Positions 12,260 to 23,577 are shown, counted from the first letter of the stretch. The stretch: 64,000 nucleotides of DNA from Notolepis coatsorum (GCA_963971535.1 OZ020598.1:93053693-93117692), one strand, 5' to 3'. Notes: generated by a model from the letters alone, not told the origin. Program-made: numbers and translations.

Positions 12260-13004
12260 AATATCAGCAGTGATGGGCAAGCTACTTGGAAAATTTAGCA
12301 AGCTACACTACAAGTTACTCTCGATTAAATATAGCTAAACTACAATGGAAGCTATCCCCAGAGAAATGTAGCAAGCTACACTACAAGAACATGGCTAAAA
12401 TAGCTAGCTACATCGGCACTACTTTTTTTTTTTTTTTTTTTTACTTTGTGATCAAGTTTACACCAAACAAATAGGCAGGCAAAAAAATAGCTCAGTTTGA
12501 TTGTTTATTATAAAACTGAAACAAGCCCTCGGTCTGGCTTTTTGTGTCATCCTTTTAACATGAGGAAAGAACTGTGGAAACGTAATAAATAAAAGGCAGT
12601 GAAACAATAATAAAATAAACACAAATATATACTCCCTCTATTGGAATGGAGACTTTTCAGCACAGGATAAACTACTGTTTCAACTCAAACCACAGTAACA
12701 AAATGACAATAACCTGGCCAAAGAAAAAGTGCAAGAAACATTTGTCTACAAAATAGACATTAACGAAATCCTATGTAACATTTATACATTCTTAAGTACG
12801 GAAATAAGCAGCATGGGGTAATCGGCATTGGAACTATACTACTACAGTATGTACTCAGAGTATAACACTCAAGCTTGACACTGCTAGACAAACAATACTC
12901 TTGGCTGCTAGATATGTAACTCACAAAACATTCCATGGCCACAGGTTGAGAACCACTGGTCTAGGACGATCTTTTCCCTATTTTTTTCTTTTCTCCACCC
13001 CCCA

Positions 13005-13406
13005 ATGTACAGTGTACAGTGTCCCCCTACCCCAACCCCCCCCCCCCCCCGCCCCCCCCCCAATGTACAGCCCCCACCCACCAACCCCACCAACCCAACC
13101 TCCTCCAATGTACAGTTTCTACGTCAAATGTATATACACTCTTTTTCTGGACACTTTTTGTATCACAAACAGTACTGTATTTGCAAATCTGATATGTCAT
13201 AAATGTATAGATGTAGCAGTACTGTCTATCTGTATGTCGTGTGTGTCATATATGTTATGATGAATTGAAAATGGGGGACCCTGATGTAAACAAGACGAAA
13301 GTCTTTCTCTGGTCTGCATCCCCTTAACAATTGTATGTATTGAGCTGTACTGTACTGTACCCATTCTGCAATCTGTTAATACACTTTTCAATCAATCAAT
13401 CAATAA
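13005..13406 (+). mobile_element. LINE A 3' end, (CAAT)n tail
   Basis: Continuous version of the 3' UTR that is split elsewhere. It contains the CCTCCAATGTACAG repeats, TATCTGTATGTCGTG (the empty site for the hAT at 3316), GGGGGACCCTGATGTAAAC and the CAATCAATCAATCAAT tail. 5' truncated. Confidence 0.8.
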
Positions 13407-13542
13407 TATTGTTCATAGCAGCTAGCCTATCTCAGACAGACTGTTAGTTAAAGCTGTTGATAAAAAGTGCACTGACTTGTGTGCTGTTTGGGAACAGTTG
13501 ACAATGTTTATGTAAAGACAGTAAGGGTTTTCATCAGCTCAC

Positions 13543-13761
13543 CTGAATATGTGTTCTCAAGTTAGTATTGGACGTGTGGGACGTCGAGAGCAGCTTCGTT
13601 TTTGGTTGACACAATAAACACCTAAACACATATGTTTTAGGCGTTTTTTCAGTCAAACTCATAAACGTGTCCAGGTAGGGCCATGGAGATGCAGTGTTGT
13701 TATTGTTGTTGACATCATCTTCATCAATGCCATCAGTGGAAACATCAAATCCCTCTGCCAT
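13543..13761 (-). pseudogene. hAT transposase first exon, BED-type zinc finger
   Basis: From ATG at 13761 the frame encodes an acidic N-terminus, then SPWPYLDTF, FRCLLC, KLLSTSHTSNTNLRTHIQ: the aromatic, C-x2-C and SNTNLRTHI pattern of the BED finger that starts many hAT transposases. It ends CAG followed by GTGAGC, a good splice donor, at 13543/13542. The remaining catalytic exons are not found in the element, so it is a relic. Confidence 0.7.
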
Positions 13762-15536
13762 TATTTCGCGCTGTTATTGTAAATTCATCCATTCATTCTC
13801 ATTCAGTGGTCTGCGTTTAGATTTTCACTTCCTGGTTTGCGGCCTGGAGTCCCGCCCTATCCTGCCTCTGATTGGCCTACCCGTAATATTTTGGCCTACC
13901 ATACCCAATCGTGAGTCGTCACTCATATCTAAACAAACCAACCAATCATAGTGGGTTTTTTACGGGGAGTTTTTTTTTCTCCTCGCAGATCTTCCTGTCT
14001 AGACTGCGAAAGTAGCGTGTAACGTTTCTCGTCGCTACGTTACTACTTCGTTCTATAAACAGCTCTGCTACAGAGACTGCTACCCTGGTTAAAAAGTAGC
14101 GAGCTACCAGCACGCTACTGAGAATTGTAGTTAAGCTATGTAGCTTCGCTACTTGTAGCAAGCTACTGCCCATCACTGAATATCAGTACCCATATATCAA
14201 ATTAAATCAAATCAAATACAAAACACAATATCAAAATAACAAAAGGTGAATGGGGTCGAAGCCCTTGGAATGTCCTTGTATTCTCGTTCAATCAGTTCGT
14301 GTATCAGAAAAGGATATAGGTCAGTTCAATCCGTGGAAGTTCTTATGATTCAAGTTCAATCAGTTCAATCCTACCGGACTGTTGAGGCAACAGGAGTTGA
14401 GCAACAGGGGAATTCGAATCAGGCTGGCATTAGCCTTGAGCTATATCAGAGGTTCAGTGGGTTGGCTCGCCATCTTGTATCGGTCCGGCACACCGCCTCG
14501 TCCCCGCGTGGGCACACGTGGTGATGGGTGGTCTGGAACTGCTTCCAAGGTGGAACGGGATGCTGGGAAAACCTAAAAACCTGGCCTGCTTGCAAGCAGG
14601 CATTCAGAAAATAAAAGCTATTTACCATCTTTTATCGCTTCATCATCTTTTCATTGCTTTCAGAATGAATAATCAATCAGGCTACTTTTAGCTATGCTAA
14701 GCTAAAGTAGGCTACCTTATCACAGCACGTGGGAATGTCCGTTTGTCCCATGCTAAGTTAGGCTAAAGTGCGCTAGCATATGGGACATTCCTCACGTTCA
14801 TATTAAACTCTCAAAAACAGTCAAAATGTATATAGACCTTGTTCTTATCGTACAGCATATCAATACAATTATAAGTACTTCTGAAATGGTTTCTTTCTAG
14901 TTTTCATTTAAGAATGAGCTACGTTATTTAGCTTGTAGCATTATTAGCTTGTAGCATGGAGCTAACCATTTTGCATATTCGACAATGAACAGCACAATGT
15001 TGATGAAACTCACCAAAACCGCAGGTTACTTTAACTGCAACGCTTCTTCAGTTTTGCAACTGGGGGAATCTTTTATAACTGTTTGATAACTGTTTTTATC
15101 ATGCTATTTCATCTCGGCAGCAGCAACGTTCAGCTGCGTCATCTCCGTGGATGTGTGTGTCTCATCTGCGCGTAGTGCAAGACTCACCTGCTGTAAAGCA
15201 AGGCGTGGCTGTCGTGATATCTATCTCGCGTCATGAAGTAAATTAAAGGGCAGTGCTGTAATTCAAAGGACTTGGTACCCAATAATATTAACTAATTATG
15301 TTCTTACATAATAGCAATAACTATTTATGTTCTTACTCAATGGCATTAACTATTTATGTTCCCATGACTAAATAGTTATGAATCTGAAACCTGGGTTACA
15401 CTAACAGGCCAGGAGGCCTGTATATTTTACCCAACAGAGTTTCTGGCCACTGACGTTTTTTTCAGCGCCAATCGCGTTACTCCTAACAAACTGGTTAAGC
15501 TTGGCGACTCTTTCGAAGTCGCTGTCTTTCGACGTT

Positions 15537-15630
15537 GGTTAAGGTTAGGGTTAAGGTTAGGGTTAGGGTTAGGGTTAGGGTTAGTTGGTTAAGGTTAGGG
15601 TTAAGGTTAGGGTTAGGGTTAGTTGGTTAA
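15537..15630 (+). repeat. Interstitial telomere-like array (TTAGGG and TTAAGG units)
   Basis: Mixed TTAGGG, TTAAGG and TTGGTTAAGG units inside the Mutator-like MITE. The array continues at 16692-16748 after the nested insertion. Confidence 0.9.
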
Positions 15631-16691
15631 GGGGAGACACTACAGGTGAATAGGGTAAAAAAATTAACTAATAGATATCACAATGAAAATTCCCCAGTTG
15701 ATTACTTATATTAAGACAAGACTTTTTTGTATTACAAGTTTTCTGAAATTGTATGTTTTTATATGCAAATGAGGCATTCTCTACTTAAATATGCACTAAT
15801 TTGCATATAATTCCAGGACAGAAATCTGAACATTGGATAAAGCCATTTTCAAAATTATAGTTTCATTTGGTTGACATATTAGAGCCAAAGGTTATTACAG
15901 AGGGGATTTTGGATATCTCTTTTTATCACTCCATAAATCAGAAAATACTCCATTCAGTCCATTTTTATGGTAAAATTCCATATTTCGCCATGTTTTTAGG
16001 AATAAAATGTGATATAAATCTGGGTATGAATGCGATATCAACAAACCCTTCTGTAAATACCTTCAGAACATAGATATGAATAGAACTGGAAGTTTTGGTG
16101 TATGTGAGTGCTACTGAAGTGGAGATTTCTGGCTCAGAGTATGAGGAAAAACTCTTAAAACTCATTTTTGGGAAAACGCCTTCAAAGTTCTGTATTGTAA
16201 AATGCCATACTTTTTTTTTGAAACAGATATTTACAAACACAATATCTAATCAAACCATTAGTAATAGACAACCTAAACACATGCCCGATAACTGAATAAT
16301 AATAATAATGATGTTATTGAACTGAACATAACTACACACAGGCTACAAACAGTGTAGTACAGTGTAGTACCCCCTAATAGGCAAAAAATATTTAAATAGA
16401 TATCACTATGAAACTTTCCCAGTTTGTTATGTACATATAAACTAAGAAAAAATATATTGCAAGTTTTCTGAAATTTATGTTTATATATGCAAATGAGGCA
16501 CTTCCCCATTAAATATGTGCACATTTATGGATGCAATAAGGCAAAATGAAGTAAAATAAACAACTAAATGTGTGTTATTGACGTTTTATTGTCATTAGTT
16601 TCATAGAAGACATGTTTAGGAAGCAAAATATAACAAAATCTCAAAATCAACAAAAAAAGTATATTTGCCTATTCACCTGCAGTGTCTCGCC
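15631..16691. mobile_element. TTAA-targeting DNA element (1.06 kb)
   Basis: Ends GGGGAGACACTACAGGTGAA and the complement of GGCGAGACACTGCAGGTGAA, flanked by TTAA at 15627-15630 and 16692-16695. The interior has two related blocks (15650-15810 and 16395-16530) containing TGCAAGTTTTCTGAAATT and ATATGCAAATGAGGCA. The TTAA target suggests piggyBac or Kolobok. No transposase is seen. Confidence 0.8.
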
Positions 16692-16895
16692 TTAAGGTTA
16701 GGGTTAAGGTTAGGGTTAGGGTTAGTTGGTTAAGGTTAGGGTTAGGGTAACAGCCTGCTGGCGCGATTGTTAGGAGTAACGCGATTGACGCTGAAAAAAA
16801 CATCAGTGGCCAATCAGATTGCGCAAAAACCGAACGCGGAAGTGAAACTCTGTTGGGTAAAATATACACGCGGCCAGGAGATGAGTAGGTTATAT

Positions 16896-17380
16896 CTGCA
16901 GAGCCGCAAGCCCAACGTCTGGGCGGGGCTTCGGGGCTTGTACTCTGTGTGAGGCGGGGCTTCGGGGCTTGTACTCTGTGTGACTGTGTGTGGGCGGGGC
17001 GCCAGGGCTTATACTCTGTGTTGTTTCCTGTAAAACCCAGAAGTAGTCAGTTTGTGCTGTTTATTTTTAACCCTAACCATAACCCTATCCCTAACCCTAA
17101 GCCTAACCTTAACCCTAACCCTAACCCTAACCCTAACCCTAACCCTAACCCGCAACACGGAACACGGAACACAGAAATGCAAATGCTGTCGAGTCCTCAC
17201 TGCTTGTAAAAATAAACAGCACAAACTGACTACTTCTGGGTTTTACAGGAAACAACACAGAGTACAAGCCCCGACACCCCGCCCACGCACAGTCACACAG
17301 AGTACAAGCCCCGAAGTCCCACCTCACACAGAGTACAAGCCCCGAAGCCCCGCCCAGACGTTGGGCTTGCGGCTCTGCAG
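16896..17380. mobile_element. Foldback element with telomere-like loop
   Basis: Two 174-bp arms (16896-17069 and 17207-17380) are nearly perfect inverted repeats, beginning CTGCAGAGCCGCAAGCCC. Each arm contains repeated GGGCTTGTACTCTGTGTG-like units. The 137-bp loop consists of CCCTAA units (17069-17152) and ACACGGA repeats. It lies 15 bp beyond the Mutator-like MITE but does not share its arm sequence. Confidence 0.85.
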
Positions 17381-17414
17381 ATTTATGCTATTGCAGGAGA
17401 TACGCTCATTAAAA

Positions 17415-18035
17415 TATTTTGGCGTGATGGTGTCACTAGAGGAAAGGTCATGTAGTCACCAAAATCGATAGGTTTCTTTGACTTTGGATCATGAACGTGC
17501 ACAGTAGGTTTCATGCGACAATCTGGCCATTACCTTTTATGGACGGTGGTGATGTCATCAAGAGAAAATTCCTGGAGGTGCCTATTGAGAATAAATGGAG
17601 GTCCATGTTTGTGGACACCATGCAGTAGGATTTACAGGGGAACACCACACAAATTCAGAATTCAGATGTTACCGCATTTCCATGATCTAGGAAAGTCCAA
17701 TATTTGTTAACACGAGATACTCTGTCCCATAACCAGAAATCAGAATCGAGAAATTTGCATGCCGTTGTATAAGGCTCAATACTCACAATTGTTAAGGGGA
17801 TGCAGACCTACTTTCTATAGAACTTCATTCTTAGATGCTTCTATAGAAAGTAGGTAAAACGAATTAAAACGTTTTCTTTGCCCTATAGGGAAAAAAAAGT
17901 TTTCTTCGCCCTATTTTTTATTGATTTTTTTAAACCTACTTTAGAGGGCCTAAACTTAACCAGTTGGAAACCAGGAGTACAGTAATAAAATTAGGAATCA
18001 ATCAATCAATCAATTCAATAGGCCATGCTCACTTA
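17415..18035. other. Old interspersed repeats, no gene
   Basis: 17420-17540 resembles a common fish repeat (GATGGTGTCACTAGAGGAAA; compare 11295-11330). 17725-17770 shares AATCAGAATCGAGAAATTTG with 18708-18740. 17785-18012 contains a LINE A tail-like GTTAAGGGGATGCAGACC and (AATC)n. No coding frame is credible. Confidence 0.5.
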
Positions 18036-18045
18036 AAACAGCGCG

Positions 18046-18239
18046 GCATGGGCGCCCTCGTGGCGCATACCATAGTGCCTCGCGCACCTACGCGGCCGAC
18101 CCGGGTTCGATCCCAGCTCTCGTCGTTATTTGTCGCATGTCCTCCCCACCTCTCCTCCCGTTCGCCCTCTCCTCTGTCGGTCCTGCGTGACCAATAAAGC
18201 TGTAAAAATGCTAAAAAATTATAAAAAAAAAAAGAAAAA
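18046..18239 (+). mobile_element. tRNA-derived SINE (short type)
   Basis: A-box-like TCGTGGCGCATACC near the start, B box GGGTTCGATCCC at 18102-18113, then TGACCAATAAAGCTG and an A-rich tail. ACAGCGC occurs just before (about 18039-18045) and after (18242-18248), a likely target duplication. Confidence 0.7.
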
Positions 18240-18937
18240 AAACAGCGCAGCACCCAGCTGCTTCTATGTCTCTCAGTCTGACTCTCCTCCGCCGTTGCAG
18301 ACAGAAGTGTGTGTGTGTGGGTGGGGGGGGGGGGGGGGGGGTGTGCCAGACAGTGTGAGAGAGTGAGCTCTGCAGTCAGGGGCAAGGAAGAAAACATTTA
18401 AAAAAAAATTGCAAATAATCAATCAATCAATCCGCGATTTTTCTTTTGTTCCACAATGACTCATGACCCATAGATTACACAATCCAACATTGTGTAAGAG
18501 ACTAAGACATTCGCCGTGACAGAATCGGTTTTTATTTAGTCGTTATGACGCTATCAACATATCCATTTGTAAAGATTATTGTCCGCCATCTTGTTTTTTT
18601 TTTTAAACACGCACGCGGAGTGATAGTGATTCGGTTGTGGGCGGGTCCTGGGACCAAGAACGTGGAATTATGACAGATACATACGTGTAAATCGACTGTT
18701 TCAGCCAATCAGAATCGAGAAATTTGCATGCCGTTGTATAATTCCTGGTTGACGTGATTCGGGATGTGATGTCTGCGCCACGCTCTTTTATTTGTATTTT
18801 CTCCACCAAATTTCTCCTCTCAAATGGCTTTTGGAGAAGAGATATTATTGAATTTGGGTGCAGCTGTAATCTTGTCTCTTGAGTCCCTGCATTCATCACG
18901 TTAGTCCTCCACACCCCCTAACACACAAATTACTCTG

Positions 18938-19075
18938 CTTGGGGCGCTAAATGAATGACCCTTTAGGCATCATATTTGAAGACGCTGATTGGCTAAATTT
19001 TGTTGCTAGGTGCATTTGTCAATTGGCTGCGTTGCGCACTGACGCCCAGTCAGTGGGGCGATGTTTCTAGCGCCC
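18938..19075. repeat. Small foldback, about 135 bp
   Basis: TTGGGGCGCTAAAT at the left and TCTAGCGCCCCAGAA at the right are inverted. Possible MITE; no target duplication is clear. 18250-18937 and 19076-19380 show no gene. Confidence 0.4.
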
Positions 19076-19383
19076 CAGAAGAGTGAGGGGATAAACAGGA
19101 ATCACAAACATTGATTTAAATTTTATATATTACACGTTATTGTGCATTTTACTTACTGACGCACAGACTCTTAATGATCACACAAGCATTCACACAAAAG
19201 TACCTATCTGTAATAAAATGTCAGATATTTGACCTTATTACAATCATCACGATTCTTATCAGACTATTTGAAATCAGGGAATTGTAGACATTTGTCTTTT
19301 TTGGTTCTACATAACATGACAACACTCATCATCTGCATATTAGATGGTTCACTAGAGTATTACTAATCATGCACCCAGTATTA

Positions 19384-20104
19384 GGCCCCGTTTAGACGGA
19401 AACGCTAGCAGGTGAATCCGCAAAAATATTTTTACGGATGTGCCTTTCGTTTATACGGAAACTGCGTTTTTACGGGGTGAAACCGCAAAAAAGTGAGACT
19501 ACCTTCCAGGGTGGAATTCCTAGAAACGCAAAAGCTTTGCGCTCTCGTCTAAACTGTTAAAACGTATAAATCTGATAAAACGATGACGAACGGGTTGTCA
19601 CGGCTCTGGTCGCGCGTACTGCTTACGTCACAGGTAGCAGGTATGCGCCAGTAGCCGAGACGTAAACAAAGCAAGTATGTCTGACTTATATCAACGGAGA
19701 TCACCTGAAGGCTACATTGGCAGTACTTTTAACCCTTTCACTGCCACACGACAGAAGGTTAACCCTTTACTATCACACAACCGGCTGTCGTGTGGCAGTG
19801 AAAGGGTTAAATACACAATAATCTGTCCCTCGGCGTGAGTGGACCCACTGTCTATGAGTGACTCTGCTTTTGTCCAATCACATTCCCCATCCACAGTCTG
19901 CGAATCAGAGGCAGAGTAGGGCGGGTCTTCACAGCACGTCATGTGACATATGCGCCAATCGTGTGACAGCGGGGCGCCGTCGTTACAGCGTCGTCTGCAC
20001 GGAGAATTCCACCCCAAAACGCTTGTCTAAACGTAAAATTAAAAGTGAAACCGCAAGATTACTTTTGCGGTTTCTGTTCACAAAACGCTCGTCTAAACGG
20101 GGCC
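19384..20104. mobile_element. PIF/Harbinger-like MITE (721 bp)
   Basis: Ends GGCCCCGTTTAGACGG and its complement, flanked by TTA at 19381-19383 and 20105-20107, as expected for Harbinger (TWA target). A piggyBac-like MITE (19733-19806) is nested inside. No transposase. Confidence 0.8.
19733..19806. mobile_element. piggyBac-like MITE (74 bp) flanked by TTAA
   Basis: CCCTTTCACTGCCACACGAC at the left and its complement at the right, flanked by TTAA at 19729-19732 and 19807-19810. Related, longer versions lie at 34513-34612, 45893-45969 and 55562-55729. Confidence 0.85.
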
Positions 20105-20107
20105 TTA

Positions 20108-20560
20108 GAGACTTTCAATTGCTTGGACAGATCAGCCATATATAGATTAAGAAGAACTGGGGACACATTTCCCCTTGTCTGACACCATTGCTAACCCCAA
20201 ATGGGGCTGAGACACTATTGTCCCATTATACTTGCATATTCTGATGGTCAAACCAATGAGCCAGAATTCTCACAATGTATTTGGACACCCCTCTTTGATA
20301 AGTTTAACAAACAGCTTTCAATGATTAACACAATCAGAGGTTTTGGAAGCATCAATAAACTACACAAGAACTGACTCGTTTTGACATCTATATTTGTTTA
20401 TAATTTTTTAAGACATATATACCCAAGTCAGTGCCATATTTAGCTTTATTATGTGTGGAGTTAATCACCTAATTGAATCTATCCAGCAATATTTTTTCTA
20501 GGACTTTTGACAGCGTGCTGGCTAGAGCACAAGTCAGCTGATTATAATTTAGCACACCTG
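20108..20560 (-). pseudogene. LINE reverse transcriptase fragment
   Basis: The minus strand encodes GVSNGVRQGEMCPQFFLIYI, matching the SNGVRQGG-xxSPxLF motif of LINE reverse transcriptases, followed upstream by a WF-H-N block. There are several stops and no catalytic YADD box in reach. Clade uncertain. Confidence 0.55.
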
Positions 20561-20709
20561 TTGCATGCTCAATTAACACATAGGGTTATTGAAGGTAGGA
20601 TCTGATTGGTTGATTTAAGAATGTGTCTACCTGGTGCCAAAATGTACCCACTATTAATAGCCGTGACTCAGCACTTGCTTCCCATGTGTTTTGGGTGGTT
20701 GTCTTCAAC

Positions 20710-23396
20710 ATGGCGCACATGGAGGAAAGAAAATGCACAACATATCTAGTTGTGGCAGTTCTTTTACTCTTGTGTTTGACCCCATGTCTAGATGGCTTTG
20801 GTTTGAGAACATTGGATGAGAATGTGGCAGGCAGTAAGACCACAACGATGCAAGTCAGAACAACAGGGAGGATTCTCTTTGATGGGAAAGACCTGGACTT
20901 GGTCAAGACTGCCAAACAAAACAGTGGATCCCTGCATGGTGACTCTTATCAAGCAGATGGGCCAGGTACAGAATTTGCTCTGTGGAGGCGGCATATCCGG
21001 GTAGGTCTTCCAACGTGTAGACTTCTTCCAGTCCCATCACAATACATGGACTTTAGCAACTTTTTTCCTGTCAATTAAACAACTTTGTCATCACTTTTCT
21101 TTTTTAATTATTTAAAATTATTTAAGCAAATGTTTGTCAGGTGTCTTTTTGGGCTCTTATTTCATGTACAAAAGTTTACTGTTAGCCACATTAGCATTTA
21201 GCTCCGCCTAATACAAAACAATACAACCAACAGTTTACCAGATTAACAGAAGGCAACTTTCCATAATATCAAACGTGGGTCTAACAGATGCCACGTCGAT
21301 ACTAATTGAGTTATAGGTCTCATTTCATGCCCCATATCTAACAGATGTATGGGATTTAGGCATAGCTAAATGCTAATGTGGCTAACTAACAGTAAACTTT
21401 TGTACATGACATACAGCCCAAAACCTTAAAAGACCCCGCTGACGAACACACTTTACAAATGTTTTGCTTATTAAATCATTTCTAAAAGAAGAAAGTGACG
21501 ATAAAGTTGTTTAATTGATGGGAAAAAAGTTGCTAAAGTCTATGTATTGTGATGGGACCGGAAGAAGTCTACACGTAGGAAGACGTAACCAGAAAGGCCA
21601 CCTGCACGTTGTGCAAGTGGACCATGGTATTACCATCAGTATCATGGTTTAAATCTGATTTATACCATGGTATTTAATACAACATTGGTACCATGGTGAT
21701 GCTTGGCTTTTACCATTAATACAATGGCTGGTACCATGGTAAAATAGAAATTGCCACCAACTGCCATGCTACTTTTTGGGAGTGGACGTACTAATGTGAA
21801 TTCTCGCATAATTTGTTCTGTTTTTAGAGGTGCCGGAAGGTCAAGCAGATGGCCATTCTCATGAAAAGGAGTGGCTGCACATGGGTCCTTCATTGCAATG
21901 TGGTGGAGACCAGATGCAGTTCAGAGCCATGGGAGCAGGAGCCTCGTACTTCCAGCTGGACCGAGGTAAGACTGCTTTACCTGATGCTATAAATGCTCAA
22001 GATGTGTGGCTGCCATGTTTATGCTGCAACAATGTCATTCTCCACTAATACGCTTTTCATTCTTAACAGGACATGCACCTCCACTGCCTCTGTTCCAGGT
22101 GCCTCCAACCTGTGGCTACTCTATGCGCAGGAACACCATGGGCCTGGTTTTAGTGGCTCCGTACAATGGCTGCAATATGATGCAAGAGGTAACTCGTTAG
22201 CCTGTTTTATTCGGCTTACCAGTCAAAAGTGTGGTGACCCTTTTTAGATGTAAACCTATTTAATGTTAATTGTCTGGAATTTGTTAGTTTACCTGTGAAA
22301 TGGCTTTTCTAATGGTAATTTGCCCTTTCAGAATGGATGTCATGTTTTGCCAATGCGTTGGCAGGGGATTCCAGTAACGCTCTCTTGCCCCACATTGAGG
22401 TCTACTCCATCTCCCCGAGACTCAACTGAACCTACACCTGAAGCAACTACTGCACAGCCTGATATTGATCATCCGTCTCCTGAAGTACCACCTCACTTGC
22501 ATCCACACTTCCACCCACATGGCCATGCCTGGAATCCTTATCTCTTCCCTCCATTTAATCCCCTTCGTCCCCCTCAAGAGCCAATGACCTCAACAACGGG
22601 GCCTTCGACAACCGAGGAGACGACCCCTGAAGTGACTGCAACGCAACCTCCAGTACCATCTCACTTGCATCCACACTTCCACCCACATGGCCATGCCTGG
22701 AATCCTTATCTCTTCCCTCCCTTTAATCCCCTTCGTCCCCCTCAAGAGCCAATGACCTCAACAACGGGGCCTTCGACGACCGAGGACACGACCCCTGAAG
22801 TGACTGCAACACAACCTCCATTACCACCTCACTTGCATCCCCACTTCCACCCACATGGCCATGCCTGGAATCCTTATCTCTTCCCTCCCTTTAATCCCTT
22901 TCGTCCCCCTCAAGAGCCAATGACCTCAACAACGGGGCCTTCGACGACCGAGGAGACGACCCCTGAAGTGACTGCAACGCAACCTCCATTACCACCTCAC
23001 TTGCATCCCCACTTCCACCCACATGGCCATGCCTGGAATCCTTATCTCTTCCCTCCCTTTAATCCCTTTCGTCCCCCTCAAGAGCCAATGACCTCAACAA
23101 CGGGGCCTTCGACGACCGAGGAGACGACCCCTGAAGTGACTGCAACGCAACCTCCATTACCACCTCACTTGCATCCCCACTTCCACCCACATGGCCATGC
23201 CTGGAATCCTTATCTCTTCCCTCCATTTAATCCCTTTCGTCCCCCTCAAGAGCCAATGACCTCAACAACGGGGCCTTCGACGACAGAGGAGACGACCCCT
23301 GAAGTGACTGCAACACAACCTCCATTACCACCTCACTTGCATCCCCACTTCCACCCACATGGCCATGCCTGGAATCCTTATATTTTCCCTCTTTAG
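20710..23396 (+). CDS. Secreted ZP-N-like protein with His/Pro-rich tandem repeats, four exons
   Basis: Predicted exons are 20710-20965, 21828-21965, 22070-22188 and 22332-23396, with GT-AG borders and compatible phases (1, 1, 0), giving 525 codons plus TAG. The ATG at 20710 precedes a hydrophobic signal peptide (YLVVAVLLLLCLTPCLDG). An earlier in-frame ATG at 20623 is less likely. Residues about 107-191 hold five cysteines (C110, C146, C166, C174, C190) in LQCGGDQM, PPTCGYS, APYNGC, NGCHVLPMRWQG and VTLSCP. This looks like the ZP-N-type domain of fish egg-coat-like proteins (family recognition, unverified). After residue 205 comes a Pro/Thr-rich stalk with six PHLHPHFHPHGHAWNPY modules. No ZP-C domain, transmembrane segment or GPI signal is seen. 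The His clusters could bind metal (inference). Expression site and true function are unknown. Confidence 0.7.
21003..21585. repeat. Foldback (MITE-like) in intron 1
   Basis: About 200-bp arms around 21004-21215 and 21345-21585 are inverted: GTGTAGACTTCTTCC with CACAATACATGGACTTTAGC and their complements. It occupies most of intron 1 of the ZP-N-like gene. 21600-21770 adds short palindromic ACCATGGTA units of another small repeat. Confidence 0.8.
22420..23396 (+). repeat. 168-bp coding tandem repeat, six units
   Basis: The unit of 56 codons repeats at 168-bp spacing (CCACCCACATGGCCATGCCTG at 22511, 22679, 22847 and so on). Units 3-6 are almost identical. The last unit has lost bases after TATATTTTCCCTCTT, which creates the TAG at 23394-23396. 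A further degenerate module (CATCCGCACTTCCACCCAC) follows at 23480-23510 in the 3' UTR. Confidence 0.95.
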
Positions 23397-23571
23397 TCCC
23401 CCTCAGAGCCAATGACTACCACAACAGAGCCATGACGACTCTCAAAGAAGGCACATGGCAACCTCCACTACCGTCTAGCTTTCATCCGCACTTCCACCCA
23501 CATGGCCATGTCCACCCAACCACCACTACTCAGGCTAATTTCAATGGTTTCTGCTATTTGTTATGGAGAGA

Positions 23572-23577
23572 AATAAA
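23572..23577 (+). promoter_or_regulatory. Polyadenylation signal AATAAA
   Basis: AATAAA 175 bp after the stop of the ZP-N-like gene, followed by GT-rich sequence (TTCTTGTGTCTTGTAATT). Confidence 0.6.

Larger units (their letters stand above)
12268..14178 (-). mobile_element. hAT element (1.9 kb) with remnant transposase exon
   Basis: Ends are CAGTGATGGGCAAGCTACTT and the complement of CAGTGATGGGCAGTAGC. The 8-mer AATATCAG flanks it at 12260-12267 and 14179-14186. Subterminal GTAGC/GCTAC repeats are dense. A BED-finger exon is on the minus strand (13543-13761). A LINE A 3' end (13005-13406) is inserted within it, and most transposase exons are missing. Confidence 0.9.
15416..16871. mobile_element. 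Mutator-like MITE with TTAGGG-like core, copy 3
   Basis: Ends GCCTGTATATTTTACCC and complement GCGTGTATATTTTACCC. The 9-mer GGCCAGGAG flanks it exactly at 15407-15415 and 16872-16880. Both arms carry GGCCACTGA-GTTTTTTTCAGCG and AATCGCGTTACTCCTAAC. The centre is a degenerate GGTTAGGGTTAAGG array, split by a TTAA element at 15631-16691. Relatives lie at 26769-27164 and 46171-46499. The 9-bp duplication points to the Mutator superfamily (inference). No transposase. Confidence 0.8.

Noticed and set aside
15537..17152. Chromosome end or recent telomere fusion
   Set aside because: TTAGGG-like units are short, degenerate and enclosed in elements with their own inverted ends and target duplications.
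20623..20709. Upstream start for the ZP-N-like protein
   Set aside because: In frame, but would put 29 residues before the signal peptide hydrophobic core; ATG at 20710 gives a normal signal peptide.
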